Shown: one piece after another, positions 21,740-34,492 of the stretch
Layout of the letters: every line of letters begins with the position of its first letter
Numbering within the stretch: position 1 is the first letter of the stretch
Assembly (NCBI RefSeq): GCF_039555335.1
Contig: NC_092644.1
Location: 48,152,428 to 48,216,427 of the forward strand
Direction of reading: 5' to 3'
Source: Amphiura filiformis
Taxonomy: Eukaryota; Echinodermata; Ophiuroidea; Amphilepidida; Amphiuridae
DNA: 64,000 nt
Made by a program: the position numbers and the translations under genes
The notes under the pieces: model-generated
The model's database searches: none
What the model saw: only the letters and a program-made list of their open reading frames with translations
What the model was told of the DNA's origin: nothing

Positions 21740-23210
21740 CAAGACCTGTATAGTTCCAAATCAAATGATGCAAAAGCAAATACAATATCACCAGACATAT
21801 CAGCTATACCAAGGAAAACACAAAAAGAAGTGGAAATGGCTGTATAAGGAGATGAAAGACAGCAAAGCACATATAATCAAGATTGGAGGAGTGGGGATTA
21901 CTCAACATCTAGTTGGACTCTAAACCAAATATTGGATGAAAAAGGCTACCAGTTTGCTGGAAAGAGGCAAAAGTGATTCTCCTTTACAAGAAAGGTGAAA
22001 AACAGACATAAAACTACAGACCTATCAGCCTGTTATCACACGTGTATAAAATTTTCACAGAACAGAATAACGAGATTGTTTGATGAAAACCAACCAAGAG
22101 AACAGGCAGGCTTCAGAAGTGGATATTCAACAGTAGATCATCTGCATGCCATCAACCAACTTATCGAGAAGGCAAATGAATATAAACTTGAAGCTATGCA
22201 TTGGATATATAGACTATGAGAAGGCCTTTGACTCAGTTGAACATAAAGACCTCTTTACAGCTCTACATAAAGTTGGAGTCAATGAAGGATATGTCCAAAT
22301 TCTTGAGGACATCTAAACAAATGCCACAGCCAAAATCCACATTGAAAACGAGGTTTCAAAAACAATCCGAATTCAGCGTGGTGTGTGGCAGGGATACACA
22401 ATATCCCCCCAAAATATTCACTACAGCAATGGAAGATATATTCAGAAAGCTGAACCTACAGAAGAGGTGGATCAACATAGATGGCGAGAAGCTAGTAGAT
22501 CTGCGATTTGCCGATGATGTAGCTTTGGTGACAACATCAGTAAAGGATATCTGAATAAAGAAAGTAAAAAGATTGGGACTGAACATACACAAGGGCAAAA
22601 CTAAATATATGACAAACCACCAGTCAGAGGACGTCATTGTAGTTGAAGGCGATGTTATCGAAATGGTGGATGGCTATAAATATCTTGGCCAAACAGTGAA
22701 GATGGAGGAAAACACCAGGGAAGAAGCTTTGATCAGAATAAAGGAAAGTTAGAGTTGCTGTGGACTCAAGATTCAAGGACATTTTATGTGATAAAAAGTT
22801 ACCAATGCATCTGAGAAGTAGAATGTTTAAACAATGACATATGGGGCTGAAACATGGACAACAACCAAGTACCTGGAACAGAAACTACAAACAGCCCAAA
22901 GAGCAATGGAAAGGAAGATGATATACCTTAAGGGATAAAATTAAGAACACAGAAATAAGACGTCAAACTCAAGTCAAAGACATTATGGTGTGAAGGTCAC
23001 CTTGCACGAAGGGAAGATAACAGATGGACTAACCGACTTACAGAATGGCAACCAAGAACATGGAAAAGATCAAGAAGAAGACAGAAGAGGAGGTGGCGTG
23101 ATGACATTACTGCCTACATGGGACCTACATGGACAAGAAATGCAAGAGACAGAGAGCAGTGGAAAAATCATGAAGAGGGCTACTCACAGCCCGGTGAGGT
23201 GAGGTGAGTA
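21740..23210 (+). mobile_element. Decayed LINE (non-LTR retrotransposon) with reverse-transcriptase core, 5'-truncated
   Basis: Pieces in shifting frames: KEMKDSKA (about 21856), EQAGFRSGYSTVDHLHAINQ (22101-22160), then the catalytic box FADD in LRFADDVALVTTS (FADD at 22507-22518), then YKYLGQTVK (about 22676), then GHLARREDNRWTN and RRWRDDITAYMG (22995-23120). The order is that of an RTE/BovB-like or related LINE reverse transcriptase and C-terminus. Stops and frameshifts separate every piece, and no endonuclease domain is visible, so it is dead and 5'-truncated. It ends in a GTGAG repeat near 23210, as RTE-like elements often end in a short microsatellite. Confidence 0.82.
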
Positions 23211-23946
23211 TCCCAAAAATGTTGCATTTTTTAACCTAATGGAACTTGAAGTGCATTTTTCAACCTATCTTGCAGTTTAAACTTTAATGCAAAGGTTGTT
23301 GTGGGTTATTTAGGCCAATCAAATTAAGGAATCGCCCGGCACTAATTGCAACAGAAACCATTTAATCACCATTCATTTCGGAAAAGTATATTTAAAGAAC
23401 ACATTTTAATGTGTTCTTAAAAGTCCCCAAAGGTCCAAGTAGTGGAACAGTGCCTAATTTACATAAATCTAAAATGGCCGCTTATGCAGCGGCGAAATTT
23501 CAAATTTGGTCAATTGTGGACCTTGACTTATTTTGTGATGTTACCTATGTAACAAAATATCCAAAACAATTTATTTGAGAAAAGCACTATAAGTGATAAA
23601 TAATTAAGATAATAATAATGGCTACGTCATTTTATTACGAAAAAAAATGATTTGTAAACACCCGAAGTCCATGTTAAAATGTTTGTCACAAAGTCGCACA
23701 CGCTTAAATAACGTACAGCCAACTGAGTAGTATGGTTGTTGCCTATTGAACATGTAAAATGACTGAGCTAAAGCATTCTAATAGACAGGTCCATCCCAGG
23801 AAAAAACTAACACTTTTTCCTACCAGAACAATACTTGGCACATATGTTGCTTGGCTTAAAAGGATAAAAAAAGCCCACGGGCCGCGATATGCGCATGTGA
23901 TGTTGCCATTGCAAGAAAATTCTATTTTGTAGTAGATAAGGGTGAG
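23211..23946. other. Gene-free stretch, no clear feature
   Basis: No exon or repeat family recognised, apart from a small hairpin AAGAACACATT / AATGTGTTCTT near 23395-23417. Confidence 0.4.
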
Positions 23947-24105
23947 AAACAGACCATTACCATAGATAATCGGTGTCTTGTTGAGGTATGGTGAGCATGT
24001 TAGTCGCTCGGAAGGCGAGACCCCGAAGGGGGCGAGCCTTCCGAGCGACTAACATGCGAACCATACCTCAACATGACAACGATTATCTATGGTAATGGTC
24101 TGTTT
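23947..24105. repeat. Near-perfect 159-bp palindrome with CCCCGAAGGGG centre
   Basis: The outer arms (AAACAGACCATTACCATAGA / TCTATGGTAATGGTCTGTTT) and inner arms (CATGTTAGTCGCTCGGAAGG / CCTTCCGAGCGACTAACATG) pair almost completely. The centre is CCCCGAAGGGG. No coding. Confidence 0.85.
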
Positions 24106-24600
24106 TGAACCGTTTATCTTACATATACGGTGAGCCAAAATAAACGAATTTGTTGTTATGGTTAATTCATTTTCCAAAAGACAAACTGGAAAAGCTGATA
24201 TGATTATCTTGTGTAAGTTTAGGGTTTTCCAAAATAAAAACACACCGGGACAGTGTAATATTCTTCCCGTGTGTCCTGCGTTTGAGTCTACGAGTCTTAT
24301 CTAGGAGAGGGGGGACAAAGGTAGATTGACATCCTCGTCCTAATTATACAGGCTTTAAGACATAATACAAACTAATTTGCATTATTCAATAAAGGTGTTC
24401 TTGGTGTCATTCAATACGCACAAGTATTGTTTACCATCTTCATTTAAATCTAATATGCATAAACTTGCATAATAATTTATGCTGATCGTGTAAAATATAT
24501 TAAACTTTGATGCATTTTAAGTTTGTTGAAATGTCCAAAAGTCGAATAATGTGGCCAGTGTTTCTAAATATGAACATGTAGTCCTCTTGTTCAAAATTTA

Positions 24601-24692
24601 TTGACCTGACCAAGATTATCTTGACCTGACCAAGATTATCTTGACCTGACCAAGATTATCTTGACCTGTCCAGATTATCTTGACCTGTCCAC
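24601..24692 (+). repeat. 20-bp minisatellite, about 4.5 units
   Basis: Three perfect copies of TTGACCTGACCAAGATTATC followed by shortened versions TTGACCTGTCCAGATTATC and TTGACCTGTCCA. Confidence 0.9.
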
Positions 24693-25414
24693 ATTACTTG
24701 ATATAATCGACAGTTGACCAGACTTTGAACAAAATAAATACAATAGATAATGGAACAAAAGAAGAGGGCTAGACGTATATTGTGAGGTAAATCTCAGGTA
24801 CACTAACTGGAAGTTCAATACACTCAGCTGCGATTGCTGTTTTCTTTCAACACATATATTTTACTGCATTTTCACCGAAATGTTTTTAATTGTACGATAA
24901 TAATGTGATATATTCAACTGTTTGAGAATAATCATGAAAAGAACAAGCATCTCAGACCACGGTGCTGTACAGCACTTATTTATATGGCTATAGAGAAGTC
25001 GTGTTCACACAGTCGGACTTAAATCACTTATTATCGGACTTAAATTACGTCAGTAATAGTATGAGATATAAGTGGCAGTGTGAATGAGCGTCGGATATAT
25101 TAACTATATCCGACGTAATGTGCTTTAAATCCGACAATTTAAAGCCGAAGATGAGCAGGGTTAAGAGCTGTTAAGACCGATCGAAACGTTACGTCCGTGT
25201 TAATTGAAACAAGATATTCCTGAAAAAATTGGTGTCCGTTCCAATTTACAATGTAATTATTATTTGAATGTAATGTTAAAGATGGAATTGCATGAGAAGT
25301 TTTGCACTGCAGCACTGACAGGAACATTTAGTGGTAGTTCATTTATCATTAAATAAGTATACACTTACATACGTGTTTTGGCGCAGCGTCAGCCTTCTAT
25401 TCTAGCTAAAAATG

Positions 25415-26150
25415 TTTTTTTAAATAAACAATATGCAAATGAGGTAGCTAATTAGCATATTTTGCGACAAAAATCACATGGGATCTTAAGACTGCCCCCA
25501 CCAAGTTAAATCTCTATATGCCTCACCAGTTCCAAAAAATGGCAAAACCCTTTTAAAAATAAACAAATATGCAAATGAGGTGGCTAATTTAAATATTTTA
25601 CGACAAAAATCACGTGGGATCTGAAGACTACCCCTTTACCACCACCCTACCAAGTTATATCTATATACCCCCTACCAGTTCCGAAAAATGGCAAAAGCGT
25701 TTTTAAAAATAGAAAAAAAAGGAAATGAGGTGGCTGATTTGCATATTTTGTGACAAAAATAGCATCTGATCTTAAGACTGCTCTTAACATCGGCCCACCA
25801 AATTACATTTCCATATGCCTCACCAGTTCCGAAAAATGGCCAAAAGCATTTCGACAAATATAAAAATAAGCAAATGTGGTGACTAATTTGCATATCTTGC
25901 GACAAAAATCGCATCGGATCTTACGACTGCCGCTTACCACAACCTCATCAAGTTACATCCTATACGCCTCACCAGTTCTTCGAAATGGCAAAAAAAAAAC
26001 ACACACCCAAAAACTATTTTTAAGTTAAATATGCAAATTAGCTACCTAATTTGCATATTTTGCGCCAAAACTGCATCAAGTCTTAGGGCAGCCACTTATC
26101 ACCACCCTACCAAGTTACACCCCAATACACCTCACCAGCTCCGAGAAACT
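25415..26150 (+). repeat. Tandem array of ~135-164-bp units, five copies
   Basis: Each unit has ATGCAAAT-A-G..GGCTAATTTGCATATTTTG, then CGACAAAAATC, then ATCTTAAGACTGC, CCACCA.GTTA and CCTCACCAGTTCCGAAAAATGG. The units start near 25432, 25567, 25717, 25866 and 26030 and have diverged substantially. Confidence 0.8.
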
Positions 26151-27440
26151 AACCTGGATGCCAAAGGCATTTAAAGACAAAGTTCACCCAATACAAATGT
26201 ATAAGACCCCATTATAGCATAAGGCAATTTATAAGTCATTTTATATGATTTTAAATGTGACGTACAACATTTGTCTATAACACAGGGAGATATAAAATGT
26301 AGGGATTTGGGTACTTTTTGTTCAATTTTCACAGAAATTGAAGGATTTTGACCCATGTTTACCTGTCTGTTTACCCCAGGGTCGCTGAAACAAAGAATTA
26401 TATTAATTAAATCACCTAATTTATAATTAATAAAGGACAAAGAAAGACAAAAGCAAAAGTATGCTTCATTTAGTTAAACATTAGTAAAATCCCTGTTGTT
26501 TACAAAAAATAACTCTATACGACAATGCAAATCAGGATCAATTCATGGACTAAGTGAACAGGGAAATGTTGATTTCTCAGTGGATGGAACAGCCATTTTT
26601 TCAGAGGGAGTATGTAAATTAAACGGAACAGCTATTTTGGGGCCATTATTTCAGAGGGAGTATGTAAATTAAATGTAACAGCCAAAATGCCAATGGGTAT
26701 GCCCGGGTGGGTATGTAATTTAACTAGAACAGCCTTAAATTGATATCGATATCAATATTGACGTCACAGATTCGATTTGTCACGTGATCGTCAAACCTGT
26801 ACTAGAAGGTGTCAGTTCTGCAGGAATGACACAAAAATCACTAACTACCTAAGGTTGCACAACAGCCTTTAGTAATCTCATTTTTGCATGGATTTTTTTT
26901 TAATCGAGATTAGTGCAATATGATTGGTCTTCTAAAAGAGGATTAGTCTGGTATGTTTTAAGTTGATCCCCGTCAAAATACATGTCTGTATTCAGGACGC
27001 AACCTTCGGCTCGCATTTATCATTTAGGCCCTATATCACATTATTTATTTCGACTCATCTTAGCCCTCCCTACACGGCAGACGACAGGTTCCAATTTTTT
27101 TTGAACTATTCGAAAATTATGTCAGAATTGTAGTGACATTTCATGCCCATATTTGTAATCAGCATGAAAAATGTATTAAAATGAGTGCAAACAACTCAGG
27201 TATTTGTTTAGTGGTTCTTGAAATAGCTCTTTATATTTTGAGAAAATACCATTTCAAAACTTGGCCTTTGTTATATTTCAAACACTTGAAAACATGTGTC
27301 ACTTGAAGGTAACAAATAAAAGTAATAAAAGGATTGCTATAAAAATGGCTACATTAGAAAAATACCAGAATGGGGCATGATTGTATAGGCCTATTGCTTT
27401 GAAGTTATCCATGAAAACATGGTAAATGTTCCAAAATGCA
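26151..27440. other. Gene-free stretch with a short direct duplication
   Basis: TTTCAGAGGGAGTATGTAAA followed by TTAAA-GAACAGC occurs twice (about 26600 and 26650). Otherwise unremarkable AT-rich sequence without exons. Confidence 0.4.
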
Positions 27441-27444
27441 CCAT

Positions 27445-27836
27445 ACCTAAAACATCAAAACAACTTGTAAAAAATATGGGGTCATTGGGTGAGAACATGA
27501 CCTTTTTTTTAAATGGAATCTTTGGGTGAGAGCCGAAACAGCGCCACAAAAACCTCGAAAATCGAATTTCTAGTTCTAAATGGCTTAAAATTTCATTGTT
27601 TCTTTTTTCAAAATAAGTAGCAAAATCAGTGAAAAATGAAAGTTGCTGTTCAAATTGAACTTGTAAGGGTCTTTGGGTGACAGATCCGATGGAAAAATAG
27701 GGGGTCTTCGGGTGACAGAGCATGTGTTCGTAAAAAAATATGGGGTCTTTGGGTGACAGCGATGCTGAAAAAGGGGGTCTTAACAGCCCTACATATGCGT
27801 CACCTCCAAAGTTGGAGTGCCCCCCCCCCCCGGGGG
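27445..27836 (-). mobile_element. C/G-run element with GGGTCATTGGGTGA-type internal repeats
   Basis: Repeated motif (A)TATGGGGTC(A/T)TTGGGTGA with TGACAGA/TGAGAGC spacers, ending CCTCCAAAGTTGGAGTGCC then a 12-C run. The region at 56717-57223 is a close second copy, and 36452-36898 is a relative with complete inverted ends. Open frames through it (for example on - at 27391-27900) merely translate the repeat. Confidence 0.65.
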
Positions 27837-27884
27837 CAGGCCCTTGATTTTGATAATTTTTGCAAAAGATCCCTAAATTGCTCA

Positions 27885-28075
27885 TTCCCAGCAAACACAA
27901 AACGTTTTCGATATCATTCGCAAAAGGTTATAAAAGGTTGTCAGAAAACCTTTAAATTTCGGGTTATATAAAGGGTATATTAAGAAAATATTTTGATAAT
28001 CTACTGCTCAGCAAACAAAAATGTTTTACAGAAAACGTTTTAAAGGGGGCGCAGCACTAATTCAGCGTCCCATAG
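27885..28075. repeat. Fragment of a CAGCAAAC...AACGTTTT repeat
   Basis: CAGCAAACACAAAACGTTTT is followed by GGTTATAAAAGGTT, and then a second CAGCAAACAAAAATGTTTTAC at about 28009. A short internal direct repeat of mobile origin. Confidence 0.45.
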
Positions 28076-28500
28076 GATAACGTGTGAATTCGGCCTACTT
28101 CAAGCGCCATTTCTGGCGTCCCTGCAATACTTGGCAAAATAAATTTGGTATCAATTTAAAGCTCTGTTTCTCTAGATTCCAAAACTTTTGTCGGCATATA
28201 TCGATGACCATTGACTTTTTTCGCTATTTTGCGGTGCAAAACAAAATAGCTAAAAATATACTAAACTCACCACTCACATTTCAAAATCGGGGTTTCTCTT
28301 AATCCGCCACAGAGAATTGCTTTTGCGATCAATTGTCCAGTTTTTTTCTGCATGTTATCATTAAAGACACTTGTCGAATTCATATGAGCCAATATTGAGT
28401 GATTTAAAGTTAACATGTCGGTAGATATGGTAGCTACAATCTCACATTCACTATGGACTATATTAGCCGAATTTCGTTGTTACATAAAATGCGGAGTGAT

Positions 28501-29020
28501 TTAGTGTTGCGCCCTCTTATAATGGCAGAAAGCGCCATGGTAGGTTGAATCCACAGCCACGCATGGCCATTTTGTTCCGACCTTTGAGACGCATAATGAG
28601 CTGTTGGACATCCGACTAAGGCTACTGACAATAGCCTGGTAATTGACCTCTCTGTGTGTGAGTGAGCATGTATACGCCATTGATGAGGTCAATGGTCATA
28701 TGCGTTTAGACTGCTTGCACGAGTGAGTGCAGCTAGCCTACGCTGTGCTATAGTTCGACACATATAAAATCAGAATATTTTTATCAGTTTTCGAGTTCAA
28801 GACGCAATGGTTCTTTCTTAAGACGCAAGCTAACAACTATCATATCAGTTGAACACGTATATTTAAGTGCAAGGAACAAAATCTGGCTTCTTTAGACTAA
28901 ATCGATTACGGGAGATATTCATCATAACTACCCCGGTAACCAAAGATTTATCGTCTGAATATCAAATCGTGCATATAGCACATTCACGTGTATCGATCCC
29001 GGGTATTCATTTTAGTATCT
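28501..29020 (-). repeat. Dispersed repeat, inverted relative of 53155-53625
   Basis: Reading the - strand gives the same order as 53155-53625: ATCGATACACGTGAATGTGC, TTTGATATTCAGACGATAAA, then TGCTCACTCACACACAGAGA, CAATAGCCTTAGTCGGATGT and CGGAACAAAATGGCCATGCG. No protein match is evident, so the family is unassigned. Confidence 0.72.
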
Positions 29021-29339
29021 CTGCTGTACCAAGTAATTATTAGCCAGGAGATGTCGGTGTGCCCTGGGGTAAATTCTCAAAATGGTCTGGCAAATTTTTC
29101 GTGTTTTTGTGATGTGTGTGCAGCGAGCATGCAGAACATTTTTGTCATGTTTGTACAATCATGACAATTGAACGTATATGCTTCACTGTTTTTCTCTGGG
29201 GGTTTTCTGCCCCCAAATATGTGCCAAAAATAATCAATTTGATTGCCTACGAGAGCACATGGTTAATACACCACCGGAGAGCACATGGATAATACACCAC
29301 CCTATCTCAGTACCAAAAACAAGTGATTTTGTCCGACGT

Positions 29340-29730
29340 GCTAATCTTTGTGACACGGTATTATTAAGGGTAGACGAGGTATTGTTGGTCGAAGTAACCT
29401 ATAAATCTATTGGCATTATCTAGATCAATATATTATTGAAGATTAACACCTTGATGTTTTGCAAAGGTTCATTCTACAAATCGTATACTTTGCAAACTTG
29501 CTTAATTTATTGTAGTTAATGAGTTATGTATACGTTTTACAAAAGTGTTGTTGTTTCAGCCCTCTTTACAACGTAACTCAAGAACCGCAGCACCTATAAA
29601 AGTATATATGTGATATTTTAATTCTTATACGTACATGTATACACACTCGCTATGAATTGAGCAATGCATTTTTTGCCAAAGCTCACTACCATTCGTAAGA
29701 TGCGGTGAACTACCAAATCACAACAGTTTA
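29340..29730 (+). repeat. Copy of the TTGTTGGTCGAAG element (right end missing)
   Basis: Starts GGGTAGACGAGGTATTGTTG and shares AAAAGTGTTGTTGTTTCAGC, CAAGAACC-CAG-ACCTA and AAGCTCACTACCATTCG with 35755-36110 and with the complete copy at 46843-47508. A reversed fragment lies at about 30085-30215, and a diverged piece at about 1790-1910. Confidence 0.65.
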
Positions 29731-30609
29731 AAATAATTAATAACCTGAATACAATCATTTTGATTGTGCTAATCCATGTCATTCAATAAAAAAATATGTT
29801 AAAGCATAAAAAAGCAAATTTGTTTCTATATTCCTTAATAAAAGGGTTGATACGAACGACATATATTATAATAGAACTATCCAGGTGTAGAAATCATGCA
29901 TGTAAAGCCTAATTGGTTTTAAAATCCTCCCACATTGCCCATTTTGTGCTACATTTTATTGTATTTGATAAATCGGGGATTAGGCTTTTACATAACACAA
30001 TTATTGTGATTTAATATTGAAACCACTTTGAAATTTTTTCAATTGAAAATTCGTTTTATACATTCATGCTCACGTGCCAATTTAAAGTTAGCAACTATTT
30101 TAAACTGTTGCGATTTGGTAGTCCACAGCATCTTGCGAATAGTAGTGAGCTTTGGCAAAAATTGCATTGATCATTTCCCGGGATCATTTCATAGCGAGCG
30201 TGTAGACTGTAAATATGTTCTCAATATGTAAGGCATCACTTTAAACAAGAAAATGTCAGTCATACGCAAATCAACACTTAAGGAGAAAGAACATAAGGCA
30301 TCTCTACTCGACTAGCATGACTTGTAGATCTTATCTGAATTTAAATGTACTATTGACTATTTCCATGATGAAAATGGATCTCATTACCCTTTTCTGCAGT
30401 CATAATAAAATGCATTTTTAAATGGTTTTAAAACCACAGATTGTTTTCCCGTCGCTAAAACAAAACCATCAAAAGGCTGCATGTAATTGTTCAACCATCC
30501 TTTGCATGCATTTTAGCGAACCACCTTACCCAGGGGTAGAGTATTCATTCCGTCCTCAATGTTGAGGGGGTTCCCAACTTTAGAATTTCTACAAAGACCA
30601 CACTGATGC

Positions 30610-31672
30610 CACACTCATAGAAATGACTTGTTCGCCTTGTTGGCGCAATTCAAAATGAGTAAGTTTGGACAACTCAAAAATAGTGTAAAAGTTGCAAAAA
30701 CAAAATTCATTTTAGTTATTCGAACTTTAAAAAAATGCTGAAAAAGCTCAAAAAGTTCCGTCAACTAATCAACTTTGTTGGCATTACTTGATGTAAGTTG
30801 ATGTAAGTCGTTGCGTCTAAGAAATGCCAATTTCTGAATTCAAGTTCAGGGAACTTAGAAAAATAAACAAGGTTCAAAGAACCAGTTAGTTGAGTTATTG
30901 TAACTCAACATGTAAGTTGATGTAACTCGTTCATATTAAGTTACGGTTATGTTTTGAGTTATTCCAATTTGGTACTTTGTTACTTAATTCACGTAATTGG
31001 ATCATTTTCTGCACAATTAGCAGTATTCAAATATTTATTTTTATAATCAGTGCAAAATTTTGTATACTATAGCACACCTCTATAGAAAATTATGCTAACC
31101 TAGTTTCATTTTCTGAGTTGTAACAACTCAATATTAAAGGGGGACTCCAGCAATCATAGCATTATGCCTTATATGTTAGAAAAATAATTATCAAGCACGA
31201 ATCACATTGTTTTATTTAAAACAAACTCATATTTACCATAAAAACTAATAAAAACAGTCGGCTCTCAACACGCGATATTCAAAATTCCCGCGCCGAAATT
31301 GTCTAAGTGCAATGACGTAATGGTTATTTGTATTCAATTGTCGTCAGCCTTCATTGTATTACTGGGACGTCATTGCACTCGGCGCCCGGGAATTTTGAAT
31401 ATCGCGTGTTGAGAAACGGATGTTTTTATTCGTTTTTATGGTCACTATGAGTTTGTTTTAAATAAAACCATGTGATTCGTGCTTGATATTCTAACATATA
31501 AGGAATAATGTTGTGACTGCCGGAGACTTCATTTAAGTGCAAATGAGTGCGACCAACATAATGATATCGAGTCAGCGTTACTCAAAATTGTACGCGTTGG
31601 CATTACTCGGAAAGTTGACGCAACGACTTACATCAACTTACTGAGTAATGCCAACGAACAATTTCAATGGGT
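30610..31672. mobile_element. Putative outer element enclosing the 31138-31532 MITE
   Basis: Tips CACTCATAGAAAT-ACTTGTTCG (left) and CGAACAATTTCAATGGGTG (right) are imperfect inverted copies, and GTTGATGTAAGTCGTTGCGT (left, about 30795) is inverted at the right (GACGCAACGACTTACATCAA). The boundaries are approximate. Confidence 0.5.
31138..31532. mobile_element. TTAA-flanked foldback MITE (395 bp), nested
   Basis: TTAA at 31134-31137 and 31533-31536. The arms fold back along the whole length: CCTTATATGTTAGAA, CAAGCACGAATCACAT, TTTATTTAAAACAAACTCAT and CAACACGCGATATTCAAAAT are all present inverted. The left end is AGGGGGACTCC. No ORF. Confidence 0.82.
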
Positions 31673-31691
31673 GCATCGTTACAAATACCAA

Positions 31692-33930
31692 GGAGGTGAC
31701 ACTAAATTCACGGTTGTTCTATTAGCAACGCAAAATCTATGAAAAATTCAGCTGGTTTACTAGCTAGAAAGTGAGGCCAGTTATCGATCCGTTATAGCTC
31801 GTTATGAATAATTCATGTTCGACCCCTTGGATCATGTTAATTGAGTTTGGCAAATAACAACGTTGTTAGTTTTGCGAACTTTGCCTGTTCAATGAGAGTA
31901 TAGCGCGCCCCAATACATCTGGGCACAAAACAGGCGAAAACGATCCAGTTTAATGAAATGGCGGACGGGTATTCCCATCAGGCACCAGTGATATGTTTTT
32001 TCAAAGAAAGTCTACTAATTTGATATGAAATGACATTTTGCAATAGCAAAGTCAAAATTAGGACTTGCTGTCAATAATATGAAGGAAATTATGTGACAGA
32101 GGCAAGGTGGGAAATACAAGTAGTATTTAAGTTATAATAACCTTTGATACCCGACCTGACCTTCCATCATGGCGCCTTATTCGTCTTTATGTATTTCTAT
32201 TATGCTCTCAAGTAAAATAAAATACCAATCTGCTCTGAGCAGACAATGTTACTTGGCTCCCAGCATGAATTATTGATTTTATACGGAAGTAAAGAAATGC
32301 ACAGTGTATGTGCATGATGTGCAAGCACACCACTCCACGCCATACATAAATTCTCCCAGTCACATTTCCCCAATATGGCCGCATTGATATGTAAATAGCG
32401 TATTGTTATTTAAATTTGCGCCCAGACGTATTGAGGGCGACAGTCATGTTATCCAGACGGAGAATGGCTGCATATGCCGGGCATGTCAATTTGCTGAGTG
32501 AAGGCTGATAATCACCTTTCTGTATAGGTAATAAGCTAGTATATTTCGTGTACCAGTTGGTTATAACAAAAAATTAGTATCATATTAAATATATTAGGGG
32601 TACTACACCCTCGATAAATTTATTGCCTATTTTGTTTTTCTCAAAAACTAATAACACAGTGGTAACAAAAGTTATGTATATTATAGGGGCAAGGAAACCA
32701 ATTACTACACTGAAATTTCAGTGACCCAAGACAAGTGGTTTGTTATTTATGATAAGAAATAAGGTACAGCTAGCATGTACCTCGTTTCCTATCATATATA
32801 CTAAACTGCTTGTCTTGAGTCACTGAAATTTCAGTGTAGTAATTGGATTCCTTGCCCCAATAATATACATAATTTTGATTACCAGTGTGGTATTATTTTT
32901 TGTATAAAAATGCAAAAATAGTCACAAATTTACCACAGGGGTGTAGTACCCCCTTAAATGTATAAACTTTATAAAATTTACATGAATTTGAAGAGCAGAG
33001 CTTCGAAATCTAGCTAAGTCAGGTGATGTGAAATTCTGCTGCGTGACCCCCTCTGCGTGGTAGAATTATATTCATAAAACATTGAATTTAACAGATAGGC
33101 CTATCATGGGTAACCAACCACGATTTATCAGCATTTAAAATATATGTTAATTAACAAAGATAAATAATAAAGAGTACAAATGGCAATTAACTAGTAAACA
33201 AGCCTGAAATCTTAAAATGTTGCCACGTGATTTCCCGAACACATGATATGTTAACATGTGACCACTATTCAGATTTACCGTAAATATTTGGAGTATGCTT
33301 GCACATCATGCACATACACTGTGCATTTCTTTACTTCCGTATAAAATCAATAATTCATGCTGGGAGCCAAGTAACATTGTCTGCTCAGAGCAGATTGGTA
33401 TTTTATTTTACTTGAGAGCATAATAGAAATACATAAAGACGAATAAGGCGCCATGATGGAAGGTCAGGCGGGTATCAAAGGTTATTATAACTTAAATACT
33501 ACTTGTATTTCCCACCTTGCCTCTGTCACATAATTTCCTTCATATTATTATCAGCTAGTCCTAATTTTGTCCACGCTATGCGCATATGTCATTTCATATC
33601 AAATTAGTAGACTTTCTTTGAAAAAACATATCACTGGTGCCTGATGGGAATACCGTCCGCCATTTCATTAAACTGGATCGTTTTCGCCTGTTTTGTGCCC
33701 ATATGTATTGGGGGCGCGCTATACTCTCATTGAACAGGCAAAGTTCGCAAAACTAACAACGTTGTTATTTGCCAAACTCAATTAACATGATCCAAGGGGT
33801 CGAACATGAATTATTCATATCGAGCTATAACGGATCGATAACTGGCCTCACTTTCTAGCTAGTAAACCAGCTGAATTTTTCATAGATTTTGCGTTGCTAA
33901 TAGAACAACCGTGAATTTAGTGTCACCCCC
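31692..33930. mobile_element. Large foldback element, ~640-bp inverted arms
   Basis: Arms about 31692-32330 and 33294-33930 are inverted copies at high identity, from GGTGACACTAAATTCACGGT at the tips to TGCACATCATGCACATACAC at the inner edge. The interior (32331-33293) is non-coding and carries the smaller foldback element at 32597-32953. No transposase is seen. Confidence 0.82.
32597..32953. mobile_element. Nested foldback MITE with GGGGTACTACACCC ends
   Basis: The left end GGGGTACTACACCC matches the right end GGGTGTAGTACCCCC; TTAA follows the right end (32954-32957) and a degenerate ATTA precedes the left. Inside, ATTACTACACTGAAATTTCA and its complement form long arms. Related to 34493-34690, and inserted within 31692-33930. 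Confidence 0.75.
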
Positions 33931-33935
33931 TTGAC

Positions 33936-33990
33936 TGAGATGTTGATGCGTCTGCACGAGCCCCGAAGGAGGAGTGCATCAACATTTCAG
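33936..33990. repeat. Rearranged TTCGGGG hairpin
   Basis: GATGTTGATGCGTCT is shared exactly with the hairpin at 20104-20168, but the core GCACGAGCCCCGAAGG..GGAGTGC is in the opposite orientation and the right arm is shortened to GCATCAACAT. Confidence 0.6.
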
Positions 33991-34492
33991 TACAATGCAA
34001 AATCAACCCAAAACTTTTGTTCACACACACCAATTTTGGTTATTTCTATTTGTTATGATCACTTCATCATTTTTGGCAATATTTTCCAGTTTGTTCATAA
34101 ATTCTATATTAATGATAATAGACGGTTAGAAACAACAGCAAACCTCTGGCCGGTACAAAAACATTGGTTCCACTAACCATGCTAATGTATAAAATCCTAA
34201 ACCCTGTACTATCATGTGTATTTTTAGTCACCAGTGTTTCATAGCAGAAACAGAATTCCATAAGAAGTGTTTAGTTGGTTACTCCTTCATGTAAGAAACC
34301 GTAAAAGTGACCATTACAGTGTTTTGAATCCCTTGAATCATCTCTTCGTGTAGCACGATGTGGTAACAAAACAAAAAAATATTTTTCATCTGTATGCATA
34401 TTTTTTCTGTGTTTGCATAGTTTTCTTTTTTGTGTGTGATTATTGTAATTTGTACTGTCATGCAGTCGGCATTTCACGCATGGCCAACTTAA

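Noticed and set aside
22356..22637. Minus-strand open frame over the reverse-transcriptase region
   Set aside because: Antisense shadow of the LINE remnant.
25415..26150. CRISPR-like array
   Set aside because: Units are ~150 bp, diverged throughout, with no short conserved repeat and unique spacer pattern; the genome is eukaryotic.
27391..27900. Minus-strand 169-residue open frame
   Set aside because: It translates the GGGTCATTGGGTGA repeat of a C/G-run mobile element and lacks protein-like composition.
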